A stretch of 64,000 nt of DNA. Origin: Sulfurovum sp. UBA12169. Its GTDB lineage: Bacteria > Campylobacterota > Campylobacteria > Campylobacterales > Sulfurovaceae. The notes beneath the pieces are model-generated. The model saw only the letters and a program-made list of their open reading frames with translations. It was not told where the DNA came from and made no database searches. The translations under genes and the position numbers were made by a program. Position 1 is the first letter of the stretch. Every line of letters begins with the position of its first letter. Below, piece by piece: positions 9,325 to 18,091 of this stretch. The stretch is taken from NCBI GenBank assembly GCA_002742845.1, contig DLUH01000005.1, positions 383,707 through 447,706 on the forward strand. Direction: 5' to 3'.

Positions 9325-10765
9325 CCAATACTTCTTTGTCGAGTTCTCCCTGTTTCCATTTTGTCAGATAACTATCTAAGTTTGCTTTGACATCCCCTTG
9401 CAAAACATATAGACCAATCAAATTAGGCAATGCCATACCCAACATAAGCAAATCTGAAAATTCTAGCAGTGTAGAAGCACTGGCAACAGAGGCAATTATG
9501 ATAAAAGAGATAAAGATAAGTTTGTAGCCCAAGGTGTATTTTTCTCCAAATAAATAAGTCCACGAACGCTCTCCGTAGTATGACCAAGAGATCATGGTAC
9601 TAAATGCAAAAAGTACGATAATAAATGATAAGACGGCAGGAAACCAAGAGATTACTGTTCCGTATGCAGCCGCAGTAAGTGCAGCCCCTTGCTTGGTGGC
9701 TACCAGGTCGGCAAATGCGCCGCCTGGATCATATACTCCTGTTGTAACGATAACAAGTGCTGTCATTGTGCAGATAACAATCGTGTCTATGAAAGGCTCA
9801 TAAAGTGCAACCATGCCTTGTCTTACGGGATATTTTACTGAAGCAGTTGAATGCACGATAGCCGCTGAGCCTATTCCCGCTTCGCTGGAAAATGCAGCCC
9901 GTTTAAATCCCTGTACAATCACCCCGATCAGTCCCCCGGCCGCAGCATCGGGAGCAAATGCTTCATAAAAAATAACAGAAACAGCATGGGGAACCGCAGA
10001 AGCATGATGAATCAATATCCATAGAGAGGTGATTAAATAAATTAACACCATCAGGGGGACAATAGCCTCAGCCGTGTGGGCTATGCGCCTAATACCACCA
10101 ATGATTACAAAACCAACAACGGTTGCCATTATCAGTCCAAAGACAATAGGGTAGTGCTGGAAGAAAGGAATACGTTCACTTAGGGCACCCATTGCCTGGG
10201 AGGTTTGAAAGGCATTACCCGCACCCAATGAGGCACCGATGGCCAAAAATGCAAAGACGGCTGCAAGAATATTGCCTGTTTTGGCATAACCTTTGGACGC
10301 CAAACCCAAAGAGAGATATTGCATTGCGCCACCCATAATACGCCCATCAGGTCGTTTCTGCCGATAGATTTGTGCAAGCGTAACTTCGGTAAATTTGAGT
10401 GTCATGCCAAAAAATCCTGCAAGTATCATCCAGAAGGTAGCACCGGGTCCGCCTACGGAAATAGCAATAGCAACCCCGGCGATATTTCCCAACCCCACGG
10501 TCGCAGAAAGTGCGGTAGTGAGTGACTGAAAAGGAGTGATCTCTCCGATATCATCAGCTGTTTTGTATTTTCCTATGATGATTTTAAAAGCATGAATGAA
10601 CATGCGAATATTGATAAATCCGAAACGAAAGGTAAGAAATACACCGCCCGCTATGAGCCATGCTACGATAAAAGGCATAGAAGCTCCTTCTGCTTTTCCA
10701 ATAAAAATATCAAAAAAGAAAAATGAAGCCAAAAAACTATTGATTTGTTCAAATATACTATTCAT
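9320..10765 (-). CDS. AGCS-family alanine/glycine:sodium (or cation) symporter
   Basis: This is an inner-membrane carrier that takes up alanine or glycine with Na+. The 481-residue protein is rich in long hydrophobic segments and has the family sequences SLTTALSATVGLGNIAGVA (the N-terminal AGCS signature), GGPGATFWMILAGFFGMTLK and AAFSSEAGIGSAAIVHSTA. Length is normal for the family. The start is preceded by GGGAGAG. The gene is transcribed towards purM and is separate from the tRNA operon starting upstream. The exact substrate cannot be determined from sequence. Confidence 0.93.
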   Translation of the reverse strand: MNSIFEQINSFLASFFFFDIFIGKAEGASMPFIVAWLIAGGVFLTFRFGFINIRMFIHAFKIIIGKYKTADDIGEITPFQSLTTALSATVGLGNIAGVAIAISVGGPGATFWMILAGFFGMTLKFTEVTLAQIYRQKRPDGRIMGGAMQYLSLGLASKGYAKTGNILAAVFAFLAIGASLGAGNAFQTSQAMGALSERIPFFQHYPIVFGLIMATVVGFVIIGGIRRIAHTAEAIVPLMVLIYLITSLWILIHHASAVPHAVSVIFYEAFAPDAAAGGLIGVIVQGFKRAAFSSEAGIGSAAIVHSTASVKYPVRQGMVALYEPFIDTIVICTMTALVIVTTGVYDPGGAFADLVATKQGAALTAAAYGTVISWFPAVLSFIIVLFAFSTMISWSYYGERSWTYLFGEKYTLGYKLIFISFIIIASVASASTLLEFSDLLMLGMALPNLIGLYVLQGDVKANLDSYLTKWKQGELDKEVLE

Positions 10766-10866
10766 TCACATGCACTCTCCCACTTTATAAATTATTATAC
10801 ACGGTAACGCTTAAAGCGGTTCTAAAGCGAATGAAATTAAATTTTTTATTTAATTTCATGTTACTA

Positions 10867-10895
10867 TTGACAAATAATGCGCTTTTGATTATAAT
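10867..10895 (+). promoter_or_regulatory. Consensus sigma-70 promoter of the tRNA operon
   Basis: TTGACA at 10867-10872 and TATAAT at 10890-10895 with exactly 17 bp between them, 20 bp before tRNA-Pro. This is the strongest promoter in the window and suits a stable-RNA operon. Confidence 0.85.
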
Positions 10896-10915
10896 TGCAT
10901 TCCTTTTTAAGGTAA

Positions 10916-10992
10916 CGGAGTGTAGCGCAGTCTGGTAGCGCACCTGGTTTGGGACCAGGGGGTCGAAGGTTCGAGTCCTTTCACTCCGACCA
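10916..10992 (+). tRNA. tRNA-Pro (anticodon UGG)
   Basis: 77 nt cloverleaf with acceptor arms CGGAGTG/CACTCCG, anticodon loop TTTGGGA and encoded CCA. First gene of a five-tRNA cluster. Confidence 0.97.
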
Positions 10993-11035
10993 TGTACAGA
11001 TCTTTAATAAACAATATAATTAAAAAACCAATGAT

Positions 11036-11112
11036 GGTGGACGTAGTTCAGTCGGTAGAGCACCAGTTTGTGGCACTGGGTGTCGCGGGTTCGAGCCCCG
11101 TCGTCCACCCCA
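11036..11112 (+). tRNA. tRNA-His (anticodon GUG)
   Basis: Acceptor arms GTGGACG/CGTCCAC with an extra encoded G at -1 facing C73, which is specific to tRNA-His. Anticodon loop TTGTGGC and encoded CCA. Confidence 0.97.
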
Positions 11113-11140
11113 TTAACATTGAGAACCACCTAAAGAAGAA

Positions 11141-11217
11141 GCGCTAGTAGCTCAATTGGATAGAGCATCAGACTTCGGATCTGAGGGTTAGGGGTTCGAA
11201 TCCTCTCTGGCGTACCA
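11141..11217 (+). tRNA. tRNA-Arg (anticodon UCG)
   Basis: 77 nt cloverleaf; the anticodon loop CTTCGGA gives UCG. The acceptor stem GCGCTAG pairs with CTGGCGT through two G-T pairs; CCA is encoded. Confidence 0.95.
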
Positions 11218-11243
11218 TAAATAGAGAGTTCAATTATATTGAT

Positions 11244-11320
11244 GCGTTCGTAGCTCAGCTGGATAGAGCACTCGCCTTCTAAGCGAGCGGTCTCAGGTTC
11301 GAATCCTGACGGACGTACCA
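11244..11320 (+). tRNA. tRNA-Arg (anticodon UCU)
   Basis: 77 nt cloverleaf with acceptor GCGTTCG/CGGACGT, anticodon stem CTCGC/GCGAG around a loop with TCT, and encoded CCA. Confidence 0.96.
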
Positions 11321-11346
11321 CTTTTCTTAATTGTTAAGAATCACAT

Positions 11347-11431
11347 GCGGATGTGGTGAAATTGGCATACACGCTAGACTTAGGATCTAGTGCTTAACGG
11401 CGTGGAGGTTCGAGTCCTCTCATCCGCACCA
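11347..11431 (+). tRNA. tRNA-Leu (anticodon UAG), integration site of the island
   Basis: 85 nt class II tRNA with acceptor GCGGATG/CATCCGC, anticodon TAG and encoded CCA. Its T-arm and acceptor 3' half (11408-11432) are duplicated at 24511-24535, marking it as the attachment site. The gene stays complete at the left end, so the insertion does not inactivate it. Confidence 0.97.
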
Positions 11432-11432
11432 T
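11408..11432 (+). repeat. attL: attL: 25-bp core repeat inside tRNA-Leu
   Basis: Identical over 25 bp to 24511-24535; the base on either side differs. It covers the T-arm and acceptor end of tRNA-Leu, the usual core for tRNA-targeting tyrosine integrases. Confidence 0.93.
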
Positions 11433-11435
11433 GCA

Positions 11436-11500
11436 CAAAGCCCTAAAATACGGGGTTTATAAAGTATTTTGCAAAGCGAGGGGATACCTTAGGGGATACC
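11436..11500 (+). repeat. Left-end paired repeats (putative integrase arm sites)
   Basis: GGGGATAC occurs at 11480-11487 and 11492-11499, 12 bp apart in the same orientation. A further segment at 11436-11459 (CAAAGCCC...GGGGTTTA) resembles 24448-24474. Matching pairs lie next to the integrase at the right end, so these are probably arm-type sites for Int or Xis. Confidence 0.65.
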
Positions 11501-12191
11501 GACTTTAAAAAAACACTTCTTTTTATTAAAATTCAATCTTTTTTTATCATTCAATAGTTACTGTTCAAAGTTATCATTAATTTAAAAAACTCCAAAATTA
11601 TTAATCAAAATGCACACCCTTTTTTATTGCGCCAAATACCACAAAAGTCAAAATTTTCTTTGTCTCCAAAAAAAGGTATAACAAATCAGCCGATTTCAGT
11701 CAAAAAACGTACCCCATGCCATCATTAAAAACATTCGGCCACACCGAACGATATGACATATTGTCCCCTCAAAAATCAATAAAAAAACTATCTGCAAAAA
11801 AACGGTTCAAAATTAGCATTATTTTGAAAAATCCCAAAAAAATCAGTCACTAATCGGCCATAATCGGTCACATTTCAGTCAAAACGCACACTTATTTTTT
11901 ATTTTTGCCAAAAGCACCAAAACGTTACTTTTCCCCCATTGCTTCTTGCTGCTACCTGCTCGGAAATAAATCCGAATAAGATTTTTAAAATCGGTTTGCA
12001 TAAAATCAGGGGTAGGGTGTCGGTGTTTACGTTATAGATTTGTAAGGATTTGCCTGTCCCTTTAGTCAATATTTGTAAAGATAAAGAATAAAACCAAATT
12101 TAATAAAAAATTAGTATTAAATATTTTTAAATTTAACTTGTAAATATTTATTTTTTGGTCTGATTTTTTCATTCTCAGCTCATTGCATTGA
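11501..12191. other. AT-rich non-coding left arm of the island with degenerate repeats
   Basis: No convincing gene in about 690 bp. Two related segments, 11605-11650 and 11879-11926, share the order TCAAAAyGCACAC, a T-rich tract and then a CCAAA...CCA run. The 13-mer ATTTCAGTCAAAA occurs at 11693-11705 and 11872-11884. This could be a replication or regulatory region of the element or decayed sequence. Confidence 0.4.
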
Positions 12192-12560
12192 TTATTTCAT
12201 GTCAGGTGCAAATCCGCATTTTTTCTTTTCTGCCGCTATTTTAATAGCGTTATATTCACCTTTCATTCTTGCTATCTGCTCTTTTTCATCATCCCCTAAA
12301 GCCAATAAGAATAATGCCGGCCAAAAGATAACTACACCTGCTGTCATTGCAACAGCGTCCTTTGTATTTGTTGAATTTTGCTGTCCCGCCAACGCTGCTG
12401 TTTTTTCGTTAATCCTAAATATTTCCTCTTTTAACTGTTCGCATGTATAGCTTTCATATTTCAATGGCGAAACATAAGAAGCCTTAATACTGTCCGCTCT
12501 TTGTGCGCACCCTGCAAATAATATTGCAAGCACCCCAAAAATATAAATAGATTTTTTCAT
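12192..12560 (-). CDS. Small predicted lipoprotein (island cargo)
   Basis: A 122-residue protein with a signal peptide and lipobox (LFAGC, Cys near residue 18). A central hydrophobic segment (GVVIFWPALFLLALG, about residues 75-89) follows a Thr/Asn-rich stretch, and a basic tail contains a second Cys. Similar short lipoproteins occur on other mobile elements as far as I recall, but I do not know a function. A purine-poor leader precedes the start. It is the last gene of the island's minus-strand series, about 240 bp beyond the preceding membrane-protein gene, so it may have its own promoter. Confidence 0.7.
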   Translation of the reverse strand: MKKSIYIFGVLAILFAGCAQRADSIKASYVSPLKYESYTCEQLKEEIFRINEKTAALAGQQNSTNTKDAVAMTAGVVIFWPALFLLALGDDEKEQIARMKGEYNAIKIAAEKKKCGFAPDMK

Positions 12561-12796
12561 GCACTCCCCCCCCTGATATACAAAAAATAATTAATTCTTA
12601 ATCATATCATCATCTTTGTACAATCGTCTTGATTTAAAACAAGTTCAAGTAAAAGCTTTACTATCCTAATGACAAGATTATTTTTTCTTTGTAATGTCGA
12701 TATACCAGCTTGAAAGTGGCTACATTCAAAATTAACATTATTTAAAAACATAGTTATATGGAAAAAAAATATTTTCCAGTTTATTAACATAATTTA

Positions 12797-13255
12797 TTAT
12801 TCACAAAACGCTTCACCCAACTTAACAAAGCCTTGATTCTGTAATACTTTAGTATAATCAACTACTTTGACATAAATTTTTTCGCCTCTTAATCCTTTTT
12901 CATAGGCAACTTGGCATACATATTCTGCATAACCGTTTCGGTTACTGCCATCATCATATACCGCAACATAAAAATACCTATCCCCGTTCCAAATAGCATC
13001 TTGTACTATTTTCTCTTTTTCTTTCATGTGTGCTAAAAAATCTTTCTTGAGCGGTGCAATTATTTTTTCTTTTTCTTGCTTTTCTGTCTCTGCTTTTCTT
13101 TTCGATTCTCTTTCTCGGACCATCTTTAGTCTTTCTTCTTTAACGCTTTCTTTGTAGCCTTCTTTTATAGTATTAAAAACATTAAGCAATACTAAGACAA
13201 ACCCTAAAAATATAATTGTTTTAATTGTCCATCTTATTTTAGTCTTTGTTGTCAT
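12797..13255 (-). CDS. Membrane-anchored coiled-coil protein of unknown function (island cargo)
   Basis: A 152-residue protein. Residues about 10-28 form one transmembrane segment (TIIFLGFVLVLLNVF), followed by a highly charged Lys/Glu/Arg helix (about 30-75) likely to be a coiled coil, then a compact C-terminal domain (about 80-152) rich in Tyr and Val with two Cys. I do not recognise the family. It lies about 200 bp downstream of the GIY-YIG gene in the same direction. Whether it belongs to the restriction module or is independent cargo is unclear. Confidence 0.7.
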   Translation of the reverse strand: MTTKTKIRWTIKTIIFLGFVLVLLNVFNTIKEGYKESVKEERLKMVRERESKRKAETEKQEKEKIIAPLKKDFLAHMKEKEKIVQDAIWNGDRYFYVAVYDDGSNRNGYAEYVCQVAYEKGLRGEKIYVKVVDYTKVLQNQGFVKLGEAFCE

Positions 13256-13454
13256 TGTATTCCTTTTCTCCCTCTGCTATTTTCCATTTCTATTCCCTTC
13301 TTTTGCTAACTTTGAATTTATGACAATACAATGTGTCTTAAAAATAAACAAACCTACCGCTCTTTTTTTAATAATTGAATTTTGGCAGGGTGTCTTTCCT
13401 TCCTGCATCCTGAAGAGATGCTGTTTTCTCCATTTATATCCTTTTGCATGTTAC

Positions 13455-13943
13455 TCATATTACTAATTTCTTACTGATACTTCGAAGTCGTTTTAGCTCT
13501 TTTATAAATGGATGTTTGTTGTGCATTATATTTAGAGGCAGTGTAGAACTATGAATAATTTCTTTCTCAATAGATTCTGCTTCATCTTTAGAGGTGCAAA
13601 GACTAAACTCAATTGACATTTGGTCTATGATGGTGTTTACAGTATCTTCATCATCCATAGGCACCTTTGCAAGTCCACAAAGAGTTTGTCTAAATGTACT
13701 TAAAAATCCTGATTTCACAGACGATTTAGAATGCTTTTGACTTATATGCCAATCAAGCCTTTGTCTCATGTTTTTAGCAATACCAACATATACAAAATAT
13801 CCAAAACCATCTTTATATTCGCAGCCATCCATTGGTACATTAAGTAGATCAACCAAAGTCTGTGGCATATACCATTTATAGACACCTGGGTCAGTGGAGA
13901 TTAAATTTAAGACCTCTTTATTTCTAAGTGTTTCAGCTAGCAT
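13455..13943 (-). CDS. GIY-YIG domain protein at the end of the R-M operon
   Basis: A 162-residue protein with a GIY-YIG-like pattern: GVYKWY near residue 20, YFVYVGIAKNMRQRLDWH near residue 50 (the YIG element followed by the conserved Arg), and a later Glu-containing helix. GIY-YIG proteins are single-domain nucleases that cut DNA with one metal ion. An insertion of about 25 residues between the GVY and YVG strands (DLLNVPMDGCEYKDGFG) is unusual. It starts 17 bp after the hsdR stop and is probably cotranscribed. It may act as an extra restriction nuclease, but nuclease activity is inferred. Confidence 0.75.
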   Translation of the reverse strand: MLAETLRNKEVLNLISTDPGVYKWYMPQTLVDLLNVPMDGCEYKDGFGYFVYVGIAKNMRQRLDWHISQKHSKSSVKSGFLSTFRQTLCGLAKVPMDDEDTVNTIIDQMSIEFSLCTSKDEAESIEKEIIHSSTLPLNIMHNKHPFIKELKRLRSISKKLVI

Positions 13944-13960
13944 AGTATTCCTTTTTTCTC

Positions 13961-16801
13961 CTACAAATCATAAAACTTATCAACAAACTTCACTATCTTG
14001 TCCAGTACCCTAGGAACGATGGTTCTACGTTCCATGTACTTTGGTGTAAAGTTCAACGTTTTGGCTACATCATCTTTTAGAGGCACTCTCTCTTCGTAGA
14101 TGTAGGTATCGACTACTTTTCTGACCTCTACACAATTCAAGTTCTCTTCTTTGCATAGTGCATCATAAGCAATATCTTTTTCTTGCTCCCAGAACTTCTC
14201 AAACTCATTTTCAATGTTGTCTGAGTCATTTATGTGTAACATGTTTTCATTGATGAACTTTTCAATGAGCTCTTTTTTGCTTCTAAGATGCACTTGTCCT
14301 TCCATGATCCCAAGAATATTCTTTTTATGTGTCTCTTTATCTTGCTCATCCGCATCTTTGTATCTGGCAAGGAGTACCAGTATGTAAGTTACATTTATCT
14401 CATCTTTGTGTATCAGTTCCAGCTCAAAGTCTACATCTTCAAGGATGGATACTTTTTCGCTGCCTTCACCTCTTTCACCTTTTATCTTCTCGTACAAGTC
14501 AAGATACTTGGATTTATAGTCCTCAAACATCTGCTCACTCATGGACAGATCAGACCATTTAAAATCACTGAATCCTTCGAGAATGTTTTTTAGCCTCATT
14601 ATCTCTCTAAAGGCTTTGATAAACTCCAACTGCTTCTCTTCACCTTGCTCTTTTAAAGTATCAACACTGTTTACACTAGGAGCTATTTTCATTAACTCCA
14701 AGAATGCTTCGTTAAATTTTGTTACGTACTCATCATACGGTTGCATCAAAATGATGTCTTTGGCATCTTTGTTTGAGAATAGGGCTATGGCATCATCAGT
14801 ATTTTTCTTCAGGTTTCTAAAACAAACGATGTTGCCTTGCGATTTTTTCTCGTTGAGTATCCTGTTTGTTCTTGAAAATGCCTGTATAAGTCCATGATAC
14901 TTTAGATTTTTATCTACATACAATGTGTTTAGTGAAGGACTGTCAAAGCCTGTTAAAAACATATTGACAACGAGAAGTATATCTATCTCTCTGTTTCTTA
15001 CTTTCTTAGAGATGTCGTTGTAGTAGTTATAGAAGCTTTGAGAATCTCTTGTGCTGAATCTGGTGCCAAACATAGCGTTGTAGTCACCTATGTAGCCTTC
15101 AAGCTTGTCTCTGCTGTGTTGGTTGATATGTGACTCATCAATAGCAGCACCATCAGCTTCATCAATCTCATAAACACCATTGGCATCCTTGTCATCTTCA
15201 TTTGCACTGTAAGAGAAGATGGTGGCTATTTTTAAATTATGCTTTTTGCTTTTGAAGAGTTCATAGTATCTTGTGAGCATATCGACACTGCTCACGCACA
15301 TCATTGCCGTAAACTCCTTAGAATGCGTTTTTCTTGGGTGGTTAGCTATGATGTAGTCCGTTATCTTTTCTAGCCTCTGTGGGCTCTCTAGAAGCTCTTT
15401 AGTGTCTATGTCTTCTACATCTATGTCGATGTTAGTAGCACTGTCCTCTTTTTCTTTGTATCTACCCACATACTCCACCGAGAATTTTAAAACATTGTCA
15501 TCACTGATGGCATCTGTGATCACATACTTATGCAGGCAATCATCAAAGAGTTCTCTGGTGGTTCTTTTTCCCAGTTTATTGCCTACTGCATTTTCAGCAA
15601 ATATCGGAGTACCTGTAAAGCCTATCATCTGGTTTTTGGTGAAGAATTTGGTGATGTTCAGATGTGTCTCGCCAAACTGGCTTCTATGGCACTCATCAAA
15701 GATAAAGACGATGTGCTTGTCTTGAAGCTTCTTCATTCTTTCTAGGTACTGTTTCTTGCTTATGGCGGTGTTTAGTTTTTGGATAGTGGTGACGATGAGC
15801 TTTGTATCATCACCAAACTGCCTGACAAGGGCTTGGGTATTATCTGTTCCGTCAACCGAGCCGTCACTGAAGCTGTTGAACTCTTTGGTGGTTTGGTAGT
15901 CCAAGTCTTTTCTGTCGACCACAAACACCACTTTGTCAACATGAGGAAGTTTCATAAGTATCTGAGCTGTTTTAAAAGAGGTGAGGGTTTTACCACTACC
16001 TGTCGTGTGCCAGATGTAGCCATTTTTATTTGAATTCTGAACTCGGTCTATAATGGCTTCTGTGGCATGGAACTGATAGGGGCGCAGTACCATCAGTATC
16101 TTTGGTACTTGGGCGAGAACGATGTATTTACAGATCATCTTGGAGACATGGCATCTCTCTAAAAAGACATTGGTGAACTCTTCAATATTTGTGATGTTTT
16201 TGTTGTTTTTGTCTGCCCAGAAAAAGGTTTGCTTGAAGGATTGTTTACGGTTGTTGGAGTAGTATTTGGTATTTACCCCGTTACTTACGACAAATATCTG
16301 CACATAGTTAAACAGAGCATTATTAGAGCCATAAGAGTGTCTTTGATAACGGTTGATCTGGTTAAAGGCTTCTTTGATCTCCAAACCTCTTCGCTTTAGT
16401 TCTATCTGCACAAGCGGCAACCCGTTTATGAGTAGAGTCACATCATATCTATTTTTATACGAGCCATCTACTGTGACTTGATGTGTGACTTGAAAAAGGT
16501 TTTGGCACCAGTGCTCAGAGTCTAAGAACTCGATGTATTTGCTCGTGCCATCATCAAGAGGTAATACAAATTTATCTCTGAGTATCTTCGCCTTTTCAAA
16601 CACGGAGCCTTTGTTTAAGTGGTTGAGCACTCTTTTAAACTCATTGTCGCTCATCGTGAAGGTATTGTGCTTTTCGAGTTGGGTTTTTAGGTTTGCTTCA
16701 AGGGCGGCATCATCTTTGATGCTGACACTCTCGTACTCTAAGCTTATGAGTTGTTTGACAAGGTTCTCTTCTAGTACAGCTTCGCTTTGCTTGCTCAACA
16801 T
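13961..16801 (-). CDS. hsdR: Type I restriction enzyme, motor/endonuclease subunit HsdR
   Basis: HsdR translocates DNA and cuts it when the complex meets unmodified sites. The 946-residue protein has an N-terminal PD-(D/E)XK nuclease region (NRYDVTLLINGLPLVQIELK), a Walker A motif (WHTTGSGKTLTSFKTAQ, about residue 265), a DECH Walker B motif, a GFTGTPIF motif III and a C-terminal helicase lobe (MFLTGFDSPSLNTLYVDK; QAFSRTNR). All key motifs are intact. It starts 6 bp after the fic stop with AAGGA inside that gap, so fic and hsdR are surely cotranscribed. Confidence 0.96.
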   Translation of the reverse strand: MLSKQSEAVLEENLVKQLISLEYESVSIKDDAALEANLKTQLEKHNTFTMSDNEFKRVLNHLNKGSVFEKAKILRDKFVLPLDDGTSKYIEFLDSEHWCQNLFQVTHQVTVDGSYKNRYDVTLLINGLPLVQIELKRRGLEIKEAFNQINRYQRHSYGSNNALFNYVQIFVVSNGVNTKYYSNNRKQSFKQTFFWADKNNKNITNIEEFTNVFLERCHVSKMICKYIVLAQVPKILMVLRPYQFHATEAIIDRVQNSNKNGYIWHTTGSGKTLTSFKTAQILMKLPHVDKVVFVVDRKDLDYQTTKEFNSFSDGSVDGTDNTQALVRQFGDDTKLIVTTIQKLNTAISKKQYLERMKKLQDKHIVFIFDECHRSQFGETHLNITKFFTKNQMIGFTGTPIFAENAVGNKLGKRTTRELFDDCLHKYVITDAISDDNVLKFSVEYVGRYKEKEDSATNIDIDVEDIDTKELLESPQRLEKITDYIIANHPRKTHSKEFTAMMCVSSVDMLTRYYELFKSKKHNLKIATIFSYSANEDDKDANGVYEIDEADGAAIDESHINQHSRDKLEGYIGDYNAMFGTRFSTRDSQSFYNYYNDISKKVRNREIDILLVVNMFLTGFDSPSLNTLYVDKNLKYHGLIQAFSRTNRILNEKKSQGNIVCFRNLKKNTDDAIALFSNKDAKDIILMQPYDEYVTKFNEAFLELMKIAPSVNSVDTLKEQGEEKQLEFIKAFREIMRLKNILEGFSDFKWSDLSMSEQMFEDYKSKYLDLYEKIKGERGEGSEKVSILEDVDFELELIHKDEINVTYILVLLARYKDADEQDKETHKKNILGIMEGQVHLRSKKELIEKFINENMLHINDSDNIENEFEKFWEQEKDIAYDALCKEENLNCVEVRKVVDTYIYEERVPLKDDVAKTLNFTPKYMERRTIVPRVLDKIVKFVDKFYDL

Positions 16802-16807
16802 AAATCC

Positions 16808-17956
16808 TTAGTTGTTATTTAAAAAATCCGATACAAAACCATTGTCTTTTAGAACTTTCATAATGCCCCTCAAAAGATAGTTATTCACAAATCTAATAGT
16901 ATAAATCCTACCACCCTCAGTCACAGGTACAACAATGTTTTTGTCTTTGAGCTTACCCATAACCACCGCTTTTTTCTTTGAGTCTGTTATTCCTAAAAAT
17001 TTCAGTTCCTCTGACTTCATCGCCATATCATCTTTGTTTATTAGATACTCTAATATTTTAAACTCTTGGTCTGTAATCTGTTTACTCTCTCGTGCCAGAA
17101 TCAAAGTAGGTAAAAGGATTTGTTTTTTAACATACTCTTTATTGAGTAAGGAATCTATCTTTTCTATCTCATTTTTGAGTCCGAGAAGAAAGTATTCACA
17201 CCAAGCTAAAATATCATCACTTTTGAGGGAATCTGCCAAAGAAAGCATGTCGTAGTATTTATCTCTATCTGTATAAAAGACAGATGAAGGATTGATGAGT
17301 CTTCCATTTTTGACTTGAAACCCTAGTTTGATTAAAAAAGCATAGTTGAGTAACCTGCCCATTCTACCGTTACCATTATCGAACGGGTGGATAAACTCAA
17401 ATCTATGATGAGCAATGGCGACCATTAGAAGCTGATATTGCTCTTTGTGAGGAAAATTAATAAATTCAATGAATTTTTCAAAATACTCTCTTAAAACAAA
17501 ATGATCTGGCGGAGTATGTCCAGAACTTTTTATCTTGACATTATGTGTTCGAAGTTCACCTGGATTTTTTGAACCTTCTCCACTTGGCGGTGGAGTTAGG
17601 TTTTTTGTCAAAATTTGATGAATTTCTGAAATAAATGCACGATTGAAAAGTGTGTCTTCATCTGTATGCTCTTCAATGAAATCGATGGCATTTTCCAAAT
17701 TTTTAATTTCATCATCGCTTTCATCAGATACATTTTTTTCAATGATTTTTTCTACATATTCTGAAAGTGTTGTATTGTTCCCTTCTATTCTAGCTGAACC
17801 TAATGTTTCTAAAATGTGAAAAATATCTTTTAACTGAAAAAAAATGTGTGGGGGGACATCACCGCCAAGTCGCTTGGTTCTAAGTTTCTCTAAATCTAAA
17901 ATAATATTGGCTAAATCACTACCCCAAGAAGGGTCTGGTATGATGATCTCTTTCAT
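16808..17956 (-). CDS. Fic-family AMP-transferase-like protein inside the R-M operon
   Basis: Fic proteins usually transfer AMP from ATP to a protein hydroxyl. The 382-residue protein has an N-terminal Fic_N-type region with the auto-inhibitory motif SARIEGNN (S/TxxxEG type, near residue 55), the catalytic motif HPFDNGNGRMGR (near residue 195) and a C-terminal winged-helix-like segment. The inhibitory motif before the Fic core marks class II. It lies between hsdS and hsdR, 6 bp from hsdR. Fic genes are a recurring accessory of type I loci; whether this one regulates the R-M enzyme or acts as a toxin is unknown. Confidence 0.93.
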   Translation of the reverse strand: MKEIIIPDPSWGSDLANIILDLEKLRTKRLGGDVPPHIFFQLKDIFHILETLGSARIEGNNTTLSEYVEKIIEKNVSDESDDEIKNLENAIDFIEEHTDEDTLFNRAFISEIHQILTKNLTPPPSGEGSKNPGELRTHNVKIKSSGHTPPDHFVLREYFEKFIEFINFPHKEQYQLLMVAIAHHRFEFIHPFDNGNGRMGRLLNYAFLIKLGFQVKNGRLINPSSVFYTDRDKYYDMLSLADSLKSDDILAWCEYFLLGLKNEIEKIDSLLNKEYVKKQILLPTLILARESKQITDQEFKILEYLINKDDMAMKSEELKFLGITDSKKKAVVMGKLKDKNIVVPVTEGGRIYTIRFVNNYLLRGIMKVLKDNGFVSDFLNNN

Positions 17957-18091
17957 ATTACTTCCTTTTTTATTTTTAGCTACTTCCAGTTTATGGATCA
18001 GAAGAGCCCATTATAACGCATATTTTATTATTTATTATTATTTTATTACTTGCCTTTTTTTAAGTGCACTACTTCCTCATGAGCGCTTTTT

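Noticed and set aside
11130-11321. Minus-strand open frame across tRNA genes
   Set aside because: It is a tRNA antisense artefact (typical SGFEPETARLE-like peptide), as are similar frames over 48506-48691, 55753-56049, 56166-56354 and 62863-63060.
12602-12790. Minus-strand open frame of 62 codons in the island
   Set aside because: No ribosome site, low-complexity composition and no similarity; probably chance in AT-rich DNA.
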